Translations under genes and position numbers: made by a program
In this document: positions 38,701-45,188 of the stretch, piece after piece
How the letters are laid out: the number at the start of each line of letters is the position of its first letter
How positions within the stretch are numbered: the first letter of the stretch is position 1
The notes under the pieces: generated by a model
The model's database searches: none
Told to the model about the DNA's origin: nothing
Seen by the model: only the letters and a program-made list of their open reading frames with translations
Assembly (NCBI GenBank): GCA_964639245.1
Contig: CAZXCU010000019.1
Location: 1-64,000 of the forward strand
DNA length: 64,000 nt
Direction: 5' to 3'
DNA from: SB15 sp964639245
GTDB taxonomy: Bacteria; Chloroflexota; Anaerolineae; Aggregatilineales; J027

Positions 38701-39899
38701 ACGAAATTAAAGATGCTGATCGGCGTTTTATGCTAACTGCATCTGATATATTACTTTTGAACCCGAACACACAGACATGCCCAGTATTTCAAAGTCGGCG
38801 TGATGCGGAGCTAACTAAGAAAATCTACAGCAGCATTCCTATATTAGCCAATGAACCCGAACAATACGATCCTTGGGGCGCAAATTTTAAACTTATGTAC
38901 ATGATGAATACTGATTCATATCTCTTCTTAGAAGCTAACAATTTGCTAGCTTATAGTTCACAGCTTATTGGGAATATTTACTTAAAGAACAACGAGATGT
39001 ATCTTCCTCTATACGAAGGTAAAATGCTTTACCAGTTTGACCATCGGTTCGGTACCTATGAAGGTACAACGATACGCGATATGTCATATAGTGAAAAACG
39101 CCATTCGGATCATTATCCCACTCCGCGTTATTGGGTATCTCAGCAGAATGTTGAAGAGCGATTAATTGACTGGAATTATGAGTGGTTAGTGGGTTATAGA
39201 GGCATTACAAATACAGCAAGCGAACGCTCTAATATATTTGCTATTTTACCAAGAATAGCAATGGGTAACAGCGCTCCTGTTTTGCCATTGAATAATGCAG
39301 AGGCTGAAACCGTTATAGCATTTGTATCGAACATGAATAGTTTTGTACTTGATTATGTATCTAGGCAGAAAATTGGCGGTAATAATTTAAACGTGTTCAT
39401 AGTTAAACAATTCGCTGTACTGCCGCCCCATACCTACACCCCCACCCTGCTCGATTTCATTGTGCCGCGTGTGCTGGAACTGTCCTACACCGCGTGGGAT
39501 TTGCAACCCTTCGCGCAGGATGTCGGCTACAACGGCGCACCCTTCATCTGGGATGAAGAACGGCGTTTTGTCATGCGCTGCGAACTCGACGCGCTGTATT
39601 TTCATCTGTATCACATCGCCCGTGAGGATGTGGATTACATCATGGACACCTTCCCGATTGTGCGCCGCAAAGATGAGTCCGCTTACGGGGAATATCGCAC
39701 CAAACGGGTCATTCTGGAAATGTACGACCAGATGGCGCAGCTTCCGAAAATCGAAGTTCCCGCACCCAAAAGTCCCCCTCCACTTGCGGGGGAGGGGTTA
39801 GGGGTGGGGGCATATGCGGTGCCGGATGTCGCGCAGTTCGTGACATGGCTCACCCCGCCCCCCGCCGATCCGGGCGTGGCACATCAGAATACAAGATAA
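35790..39899 (+). CDS. Eco57I-type N6-adenine DNA methyltransferase, DrmMI-like
   Basis: This 1369-residue protein has a methyltransferase core: GSYYTPTSLINALLD (about 460), motif I DPACGSGHFLIAA (about 509-521), GVDINPMAVELCKVNLW, and the catalytic motif IV NPPW at 800-803 (GNPPWDQVQ). This order is that of gamma-class N6-adenine enzymes of Eco57I/PglX/DrmMI type. It probably marks self DNA for the operon. A target-recognition region of about 400 residues (807-1211) is strikingly AT-rich compared with both flanks. Four short Pro/Gly-rich peptides (near residues 354, 486, 713 and 1328) come from in-frame palindromic DNA insertions. No nuclease motif is evident in the N-terminus, so restriction would need the partner proteins. 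Confidence 0.88.
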   Translation: MKTNIFTTIRTEGALLPADLLQRIVDGKVDGLTPESYHYSGERLNEIINRAWNTLQGAWSNFKSAQEMLPKSDPGTTITRERWLLPLFRELDYGRLPTAPAVEIDGRSYPISHGWGNVPIHLVGVNVDLDRRSPGVTGAATASPHSLLQIYLNRSSDNLWGFVSNGHKLRILRDNATLTRQAYVEFDLQAMMEGEVYSDFVLLWLLCHQSRVEGDKPADCWLERWMKNAEQQGTRALDQLRDGVEQAITALGLGFIEHPSNTALRDVLTNGTLDKQDYYRQLLRIVYRLLFLFTAEDRELLLDPQADETARERYLKFYSTARLRRIAERLKGTRHADLWESLRLVMNLLSGENSPRLKGEGLGVRMGLVPLGSYLFRPDAVRDVINCHLSNQHLLDAIRALSLTYDDQARVYRTVDYRNLGPEELGSIYESLLELHPIINIPARGFALATAGGNERKTTGSYYTPTSLINALLDSALDPVLNEALNPHQPPPRAGEATEQRILALKICDPACGSGHFLIAAAHRIAKALAFVRTGEEEPTPAAIQEAKRDVIGHCIYGVDINPMAVELCKVNLWMEALEPGKPLSFLDHRILVGNSLLGTTPRLMANGIPDEAFNPIEGDDKAVVSSAKKQNRKERQARETGQRSMFEIIAPPADYHHLAAEVRGLEALDDDTLTGIQQKEQRYRELANDPEYQKARGLADAWCAAFVWHKTDSPLQTVGEGQGVRLLPMTDLTYQLLTRQPFDDRFEDMRAYTARLADQYQFFHWHVAFPDVFSVPDDLTTAENEQTGWNGGFDCVLGNPPWDQVQLDDREFFAISAPEIAAANTMATRKKLIKELEEKSPELYKEYLDAIRLTEGIQHFIHASNRYPLTSYGRLNTSSLFAEAVRLIQSPFSKVGLILPSGIATDSFNQFFFQDLMRQKALESLLSFFEIRLMFIDTDSRNPFCLFTLTGSNQPASEGASFVFFARSMDEIKDADRRFMLTASDILLLNPNTQTCPVFQSRRDAELTKKIYSSIPILANEPEQYDPWGANFKLMYMMNTDSYLFLEANNLLAYSSQLIGNIYLKNNEMYLPLYEGKMLYQFDHRFGTYEGTTIRDMSYSEKRHSDHYPTPRYWVSQQNVEERLIDWNYEWLVGYRGITNTASERSNIFAILPRIAMGNSAPVLPLNNAEAETVIAFVSNMNSFVLDYVSRQKIGGNNLNVFIVKQFAVLPPHTYTPTLLDFIVPRVLELSYTAWDLQPFAQDVGYNGAPFIWDEERRFVMRCELDALYFHLYHIAREDVDYIMDTFPIVRRKDESAYGEYRTKRVILEMYDQMAQLPKIEVPAPKSPPPLAGEGLGVGAYAVPDVAQFVTWLTPPPADPGVAHQNTR
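36847..36884 (+). repeat. In-frame palindromic insertion 1 in methyltransferase
   Basis: An inverted repeat, ACTCCCCTCGCCTTAAGG with GAGAGGGG, followed by TTAGGGGTGAGG, encodes a peptide reading SPRLKGEGLGVRM in the frame of the gene. The reading frame is kept. Confidence 0.8.
37244..37282 (+). repeat. In-frame palindromic insertion 2 in methyltransferase
   Basis: CCTCCCCCAC and the arm GCGGGGGAGG form an inverted repeat. It encodes NPHQPPPRAGEA between the methyltransferase helices EALNP and TEQRILAL. It is a shorter and more diverged relative of the other three insertions. Confidence 0.65.
37927..37967 (+). repeat. In-frame palindromic insertion 3 in methyltransferase
   Basis: ACTCCCCTCTCCAA pairs with TTGGAGAGGGG, followed by CAGGGGGTGAGG. 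It encodes DSPLQTVGEGQGVRLL, which aligns with the peptides of insertions 1 and 4 (pattern SPL..GEGxGV). Confidence 0.8.
39772..39810 (+). repeat. In-frame palindromic insertion 4 in methyltransferase
   Basis: CCCCCTCCACTTGC and GCGGGGGAGGGG form the palindrome, followed by TTAGGGGTGGGG. It encodes KSPPPLAGEGLGVGAY close to the C-terminus. Confidence 0.8.
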
Positions 39900-39900
39900 G

Positions 39901-39957
39901 TTGACAAACATTTGAAACTACTTATAATTTAAGTAACTTGAAATTTAAGTAAGTTGA
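39901..39957 (+). promoter_or_regulatory. Near-consensus promoter with direct-repeat operator candidate
   Basis: TTGACA (39901-39906) and TATAAT (39923-39928) with a 16-nt spacer are perfect sigma-70 hexamers, placed directly behind the methyltransferase stop. ATTTAAGTAACTTGA (39927-39941) and ATTTAAGTAAGTTGA (39943-39957) repeat with a 16-bp period, overlapping the -10 box and extending to the ribosome-binding site of the BRO-N gene. A protein bound there would block the promoter. Confidence 0.75.
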
Positions 39958-39965
39958 GGTGTCTT

Positions 39966-40805
39966 ATGTCTAACCTTATTCCAGAGATGTCAGTTGATGG
40001 TAGCCTAATTCGTAAAGAGTGGTTTGGGGAAGAATGGTATTACAGCGTAATAGATATTATCGGGGTTTTACTGGACGCTGATAGAAAAGCGGCTCAAAAC
40101 TACTACCATGTCATGAAAGGTCGTCTCAAAAGAGAGGGGAACGAAACTCTTACAGATTGTAAGAGGTTGAAACTGGTAGCCGACGATGGCAAAATGCGGC
40201 TAACCGATGTGATGAATACTGAACAGGTCTTAAGGCTCATTCAATCTATACCATCTCCCAAAGCAGAACCCCTCAAGCTGTGGCTGGCACAGGTCGGAGC
40301 GCAGCGGTTGGAAGAAACAGAAGACCCGGAACTTGGTCTATTTCGTTCACTGGAAAGAACGGTCGATGAATATCAGCGTATTGGCAAGCCGGATAGCTGG
40401 ATTGCGCTACGGATTGAAGGCATCGTCACACGCAAACGCTTTGTTGACGCACTCAAAAACGCAGTGATTGATGAACTGCCGAGTATGTATGCCCAAACTA
40501 CAGATCGATTGTACAGAGGCTTATGGAATCGTACAACCACCCAACTCCGAGCAGCCTTGGAGATTACCCCTAAACAGAATCCCCGCGATTACTTTGGTAA
40601 ATATGCGCTCATGTACACCCGTATGGCAGAAGAATTATCGGCTGATCGCCTTAACGATGCAGAAACCGTGACCCTACATACGGCGATGGATATTGTGTGG
40701 GAAGCAGCGAAGTTATTTCACAAACAGGCAAAAGAACTCGCCGAAGCAGTGGGTTACGATTTAGTGACCGAAAAGCCGTTGCTGCCAAAGAAAACGAAAA
40801 AGTAG
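39966..40805 (+). CDS. BRO-N family protein (DinD-like)
   Basis: This 279-residue protein has an N-terminal BRO-N-like DNA-binding domain (EWYYSVIDIIGVLLDADRKAAQNYY, then LTDVMNTEQVLRLIQSIPSPKAEPLKLWLA) and a helical C-terminal half. The arrangement resembles DNA-damage-inducible protein D and phage antirepressor-like proteins. ATG at 39966 follows GAGGTG, part of the second operator-like repeat. It has its own strong promoter separate from the helicase operon. Known relatives are induced by DNA damage or are phage regulators. Here it may be the switch of the defence island, and autoregulation through the 16-bp repeats is a hypothesis. Confidence 0.75.
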   Translation: MSNLIPEMSVDGSLIRKEWFGEEWYYSVIDIIGVLLDADRKAAQNYYHVMKGRLKREGNETLTDCKRLKLVADDGKMRLTDVMNTEQVLRLIQSIPSPKAEPLKLWLAQVGAQRLEETEDPELGLFRSLERTVDEYQRIGKPDSWIALRIEGIVTRKRFVDALKNAVIDELPSMYAQTTDRLYRGLWNRTTTQLRAALEITPKQNPRDYFGKYALMYTRMAEELSADRLNDAETVTLHTAMDIVWEAAKLFHKQAKELAEAVGYDLVTEKPLLPKKTKK

Positions 40806-40835
40806 GTGACAGGATTAAAAATACTCATTTTAGAC

Positions 40836-40841
40836 TATAAT
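40836..40841 (+). promoter_or_regulatory. Candidate -10 box of NERD-helicase gene
   Basis: TATAAT lies 23 nt before the ATG at 40864. No convincing -35 box is visible. If used, the transcript would have a very short 5' leader. Confidence 0.4.
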
Positions 40842-40863
40842 TAGCTTGCTCAAGAAAAATGAG

Positions 40864-42942
40864 ATGGCTGGAATATTTGTCATGACACACACCAAACTTC
40901 ATGAATACTTAAAGCAGGTCGCCAGAGAAGGCCGTACCGTCACCTATGGGGATGCTGCACCAATAGCAGGTTTGCGCCTCGAAAGAGAATCCGAGCGCAA
41001 TAAATTGTTTGAACTGCTGGGCGAAATCTCTGAACACGAATTTCGGGAAGGGCGGCCCATGCTGTCGGCGCTGGTGGTGTCGTCGGGAAATGCGCGTCCG
41101 GGGGCGGGCTTTTTCAAGCTGGCAAAACAGTTGGGGTTGTATCATGGCAAAAATGACTCTGACGCGGATTCGTTTTTTACCGCCGAAGTTCGCCGTGTGC
41201 ATCAATGCTGGAAAAATATGCCAGTTCTCGAAACGGCTGCTCATGAACCACAATCGCCGTTGCCTGTTCTGGCGCGTGTGCTGCGCGGTGCGGGTTCACA
41301 GGATACCACCAGCGCGGCGGAGGTCGATCTCCTCCAACGTTTTGATAAACTCCCTGCACCGTTCACGGTCATCCATAGTGTGAAATGGCTCGGACATGAA
41401 CGCGAGAAATATGGCCGTACCGTTGGCGAAGCCGATTTTCTGGTGGCACATCCCGATCATGGCGTGCTGGTAATTGAGGTCAAAGGGGGGCGTGTCGCAG
41501 TTCAAAAAGGCATGTGGACGAGTACAGATCGCAACGGTCAGGTGCATGAGATTCACGATCCATTGGCGCAGGCAGATCGAAGCCGCCGTGCCTTGTCTGT
41601 CTGGCTGGAGAACCATGAAAAAACACGGGGTTTTCGTTATGCCCTGTTTCCGGCGGTGATTCTGCCTGATTCCGAGGTCAAGATTGACATTCGCCCTGAT
41701 GCGCCCAAAGAACTGTATATTGATATTCATCGGGTGGAGCGTCTGGAAAAATCCTTGCTGGACATCTTCGCCTATTGGAAGAAACACGCCGATCACAAAA
41801 ATACTGTGATGGGCGGGGTCAATGCTGTCAATGCACTGGTGGAGTTGGCAGTTCCCAGTTATAACCTCAGTCCGCGTGTCGCCGCGATTTTTGAAAATGA
41901 GCGCCGTAAAATTGAAGCGCTTACGCAGGAACAGTTTGAACTCCTCAAGAATCTTCAGTATATGCCGCAAATGGCCGTTGTCGGAGGGGCGGGTACAGGC
42001 AAAACGATGATTGCAATGGAAAAAGCCCAGCGGCTTGCCAGTGAAGGGCAGCGTGTGCTGTTCCTCTGCTTTAACGTGAATCTGGCAAACTGGCTGTCCA
42101 AAAGTCTCACCCATCCCAACATTCTGGTGTCGACCTTTTATAGTTTTGTGGGACAGGCACGCCAATGGGCAGGCTTAAGAAATTCTTCTCCCCATAACTG
42201 GGAAAAATTACGCGAAACCGCGCCGCAGGAGTTAATGGATGCGGTGGGCATTATCCGCGCTCCCGGTTCCGGCGCAGAAAACAAACTCTTTGACGCAATT
42301 TTAGTGGATGAGGGACAAGATTTCGCGGAGGACTGGTGGTTGCCCTTACCGGATTTTTTGAAGGACAGCGAAACGGGTGTATTTTACGTTTTCTTTGATG
42401 ATAACCAGAACATTTATCAGCAAATTCGGAATATTCCGGTTAAAACTGGACGATTCGCGCTCACGAAAAATTGTCGGAACACACAAGCTATCTATAGCGA
42501 ACTCATGCGTTATATGTGGCATGAGCAGGATACGACCTGCGCGGGGCCAGATGGTCGACCTGTGGAGATGATTCTGGCGCGGGATGCCAAAACAGCAGAA
42601 GATGCGCTGCGTAAAACGCTGCACCGTCTTGTGAATGAGGACGGTGTTTCTCCGAATGACATTATCCTGCTCACGCCGCGTGCCGAACGCACCAGTATCT
42701 GGAAAAGCGATGCGGTCCTTGGCAATTTTATCCTGACATGGAATATGCAAACTGAAATGCAAAATGCCATCCGTATATGCAGCATCTATAGCTATAAAGG
42801 ATTAGAGTGTCCGGTCGTGATTTTGAGTGAATTGGAACGTGCTAACGAGGATGTGACGGATCAGTTGATCTATGTGGGACTTTCTCGCGCTCGAAATCAT
42901 GTGGTTGTGATTGGAAATTTACCGAATCCAAAGCGCTCATAA
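40864..42942 (+). CDS. NERD-domain UvrD/DUF2075-like helicase
   Basis: This protein of about 692 residues has an N-terminal alpha/beta region (about 1-110, beginning TKLHEYLKQVAREGRTVTYGD, similar to small stand-alone proteins of unknown role). A NERD nuclease-related domain follows (about 155-290: EADFLVAHPDHGVLVIEVKGG). A superfamily 1 helicase core completes it: Walker A VGGAGTGKTM, LVDEGQDF (Walker B), FDDNQNIYQ, and the C-terminal YSYKGLECPVVIL and IYVGLSRARNHVVVIG. Family members of this NERD-helicase design are common in defence islands. Two closely spaced ATGs (40864 and 40882) and a TTG at 40846 are possible starts. It follows the BRO-N gene by about 60 nt. It ends just before an IS element. 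Confidence 0.85.
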   Translation: MAGIFVMTHTKLHEYLKQVAREGRTVTYGDAAPIAGLRLERESERNKLFELLGEISEHEFREGRPMLSALVVSSGNARPGAGFFKLAKQLGLYHGKNDSDADSFFTAEVRRVHQCWKNMPVLETAAHEPQSPLPVLARVLRGAGSQDTTSAAEVDLLQRFDKLPAPFTVIHSVKWLGHEREKYGRTVGEADFLVAHPDHGVLVIEVKGGRVAVQKGMWTSTDRNGQVHEIHDPLAQADRSRRALSVWLENHEKTRGFRYALFPAVILPDSEVKIDIRPDAPKELYIDIHRVERLEKSLLDIFAYWKKHADHKNTVMGGVNAVNALVELAVPSYNLSPRVAAIFENERRKIEALTQEQFELLKNLQYMPQMAVVGGAGTGKTMIAMEKAQRLASEGQRVLFLCFNVNLANWLSKSLTHPNILVSTFYSFVGQARQWAGLRNSSPHNWEKLRETAPQELMDAVGIIRAPGSGAENKLFDAILVDEGQDFAEDWWLPLPDFLKDSETGVFYVFFDDNQNIYQQIRNIPVKTGRFALTKNCRNTQAIYSELMRYMWHEQDTTCAGPDGRPVEMILARDAKTAEDALRKTLHRLVNEDGVSPNDIILLTPRAERTSIWKSDAVLGNFILTWNMQTEMQNAIRICSIYSYKGLECPVVILSELERANEDVTDQLIYVGLSRARNHVVVIGNLPNPKRS

Positions 42943-42963
42943 CAACCACTGCAATTTATTAAC

Positions 42964-44086
42964 TGACCTTACGCAGCCAGTCGAATAGGCTGCAAGTCGG
43001 CTAACGCATCAAAAGCGGTACGAAGTGCCCGCAGGTAGAGTTTAGACTTGAGCGCAAAATGATTGGTCTTGGTGGTCATTTTCAGCATTTCAAGTTTGAG
43101 ATAAGCACACATCGAAGCAAAGAGATGGTTGCTTTGAGTGGTGATGGTTTTGGTGGGCGATTTCGCCAGCGACGCATTTTGCTTGAGCGATTTATGAAAA
43201 AGTTCCACGTTCCATCGTTTGCCATAGATTGTGGTAATCTGGTCGTAAGTGAGGTCGAGGTCACTGGTGACGAGATAGAGAATACCGCAACTGCCATCCT
43301 CGTTTGTGAAGAGTTGTTTGACCAAATGGAGTGGGAACTCAACCCCTTCCAAATACACGGTCAGCACGGTATTCGGTTCTAGTACCAGCCCATCCACACG
43401 CACATAACGACCCTGCTTTTTGCTGTCGGCATTGAGCGCGACTTTGCGGTTACTTTTCAAGGGCATCATGAAGTCACGTTTCAACTCCTGTTTCACGAAT
43501 TGCATATTGTCTGCCGAAGCGTACCAGACATCATTCAGGACATAGCGGAAGGGGAATTGGTTCCGCGCTGCTTGGCGCAACAACTGCTGGTAAACTTCAT
43601 TTTGGGTCTGGCTGGCTCGGCGTTTCTGTTTCCCGGTCTTTTCATCGATGTAGACTTCTGTTTTGGTGACGATATGATACCCAACCGGCAGGGAAATCCC
43701 CTTCGCATGGTACAAGGCCGTGATGAAATTGATCCCTTTCACCGTTTGTCCGCTAGTGTGGTCGTAATGCCAGCACACGATCTCATTTTCATCTGTATGC
43801 GGCTTTTCCACCAGGCTATCATCTACAATGATCACCCCCTGCTCCTCTTGAATCTGACGCACATAGGGTTTGACGACTTTCCAAAACGCTGAACCATCTT
43901 TGATGGGACTTGCCAGCAAACGCTGAATTCGGTCATGGCTAATGACCCCATCCAACATCTGTGACAGACCTGTTCCGGTGGTCAATCCAAACGAACTGAT
44001 CAGGTAATCCGTGTAGATGTCCAGAAGTTCTTGTTCGTTCATGCTGCTAGTTTATATCGTTTTTCAACCCTTTGTGCGTAATGTCA
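42964..44086 (-). mobile_element. IS4/IS701-superfamily insertion sequence
   Basis: The element is about 1.12 kb with one transposase gene. TGACCTTACGCA (42964-42975) and the inverse of TGCGTAATGTCA (44075-44086) match in 11 of 12 bases, so these are likely terminal inverted repeats. No clear target-site duplication is visible (TAAC on the left, ATCA on the right), so the exact ends may be off by a few bases or the element may have recombined. Confidence 0.7.
42969..44042 (-). CDS. DDE transposase (IS4/IS701-like)
   Basis: This 357-residue transposase has an RNase H-like core. The first catalytic Asp lies in GVIIVDDSLVEKPH (about 71-84), the second in LNDVWYASAD (about 169-178), and the Glu in WNVELFHKSLKQN (about 280-292), all properly spaced. 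The C-terminal basic segment (LKMTTKTNHFALKSKLYLRAL) is typical of a cyanobacterial/Chloroflexota IS701-like group. The frame is intact, so the element may be active. The stop codon overlaps the left terminal inverted repeat. Confidence 0.88.
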   Translation of the reverse strand: MNEQELLDIYTDYLISSFGLTTGTGLSQMLDGVISHDRIQRLLASPIKDGSAFWKVVKPYVRQIQEEQGVIIVDDSLVEKPHTDENEIVCWHYDHTSGQTVKGINFITALYHAKGISLPVGYHIVTKTEVYIDEKTGKQKRRASQTQNEVYQQLLRQAARNQFPFRYVLNDVWYASADNMQFVKQELKRDFMMPLKSNRKVALNADSKKQGRYVRVDGLVLEPNTVLTVYLEGVEFPLHLVKQLFTNEDGSCGILYLVTSDLDLTYDQITTIYGKRWNVELFHKSLKQNASLAKSPTKTITTQSNHLFASMCAYLKLEMLKMTTKTNHFALKSKLYLRALRTAFDALADLQPIRLAA

Positions 44087-45094
44087 ATCAGTATCTGTTT
44101 ACTGGTTTTCCTGCTGATCATAGCGGGCAGAGGAGATGATGCTGCTTCTGACAGCGAAAATCCATTGGCGTCACCCACACTGCGCTATACCGTCACCCCG
44201 ACCCCCATTGCCCTTGAGGAACAGGACACCATCATCAAGGATGGGGATCGAGATGCCGGACGGGCACTGGCCTATCCGGTCGGTTTGCAAATTTATCCAC
44301 CCGGCGAACAGCAACCGCGTGTGTTTGTGGTGCAGCGGCGGGCAGTGGAATATTCGGAGTGGGCCTATGACCCCAACCCCGATACCGCCAGTTATTTGCT
44401 TGGCATGTCGGTGCGGCGGGTGGTGGGTATCCCGTTCAGTGAGGAAAACGCGGCCCTATTTGACCGTCTGTATGAAGGGGCGATCTTTCATTTGATTCTC
44501 AATACAGGCGCAGTCATCGAATATCGCTTTGATCAACGCAGGGAAGTTCGCCGCAGCGACACAGCGGCTTTTCGACAGATTTCACCGGGATTGGTGCTGG
44601 TCTTGATTGGCGAACTGAATGAGGAGGGCGCACCAACGGCCACCCGTTCGCTGGTCGTGGCGCGCTATGAACCTGAACAGGAACTCACCCGCGAAGGTTT
44701 CTTGTCTACTGATGTGGAGCGCATCGCGCCGATTGCTAGCGCGACACCCATCATTCCCACTGTGACACCCTTGCCCGCCCGTGATTTACTCTATGTGGAA
44801 TTAGTCAGTGCTTCAACTTCCCCTGATGGTTATCTGGTGACGGAATTGCGCCTTTATAATGGACAATTTGAGGCAGTGACCATCTACCCTGATGACATCC
44901 ATATCGCATTCGGGCATCAACCCAACCCGCCGGGACCTTGGCAATCTGCTGAAGGCTTTGACGAGATGACAATCTTGCCGGGGCAAGCGTTGGATTTGAG
45001 CATTACTTGGGAATGGGAGTATGAATCTTTCCTAACAATACAGGTGATGGAATACATCTTCAATATTGAACTATCTGATAAACGCCTTAATTGA
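44081..45094 (+). CDS. Secreted protein of unknown function, start altered by IS end
   Basis: This 337-residue protein has an N-terminal hydrophobic segment (SICLLVFLLIIAG), a Thr/Pro-rich linker (SPTLRYTVTPTPIA) and, after a middle domain with no recognised family, a second linker (TPIIPTVTPLPA). A C-terminal beta-rich domain of about 100 residues follows (YVELVSASTSPDG, TELRLYNGQFEAVTIYPDDI), like a DUF4352-type immunoglobulin fold. It is probably extracellular and membrane-tethered. The ATG at 44081 lies inside the right terminal repeat of the IS, so the original start and promoter may have been displaced. The truncated hydrophobic segment lacks the usual basic n-region. Confidence 0.6.
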   Translation: MSISICLLVFLLIIAGRGDDAASDSENPLASPTLRYTVTPTPIALEEQDTIIKDGDRDAGRALAYPVGLQIYPPGEQQPRVFVVQRRAVEYSEWAYDPNPDTASYLLGMSVRRVVGIPFSEENAALFDRLYEGAIFHLILNTGAVIEYRFDQRREVRRSDTAAFRQISPGLVLVLIGELNEEGAPTATRSLVVARYEPEQELTREGFLSTDVERIAPIASATPIIPTVTPLPARDLLYVELVSASTSPDGYLVTELRLYNGQFEAVTIYPDDIHIAFGHQPNPPGPWQSAEGFDEMTILPGQALDLSITWEWEYESFLTIQVMEYIFNIELSDKRLN

Positions 45095-45188
45095 TAAATG
45101 ATTAGAATTCGGGTGCTAAAAGATACTTATTACATATAATCATATAATTCATAATTATAGTATTTGGTGCTTATTTGAGGGTCAATAT

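Noticed and set aside
27325..39899. Standard class 1 DISARM, BREX or Druantia operon
   Set aside because: Separate DrmA, DrmB and DrmC (PLD), BrxC/PglZ/BrxL, and DruA-D, DruH or DruM/F/G proteins are not seen. Only partial overlap of parts exists.
42955..44095. Target-site duplication of the IS element
   Set aside because: Bases next to the inverted repeats (TAAC and ATCA) do not match; none claimed.
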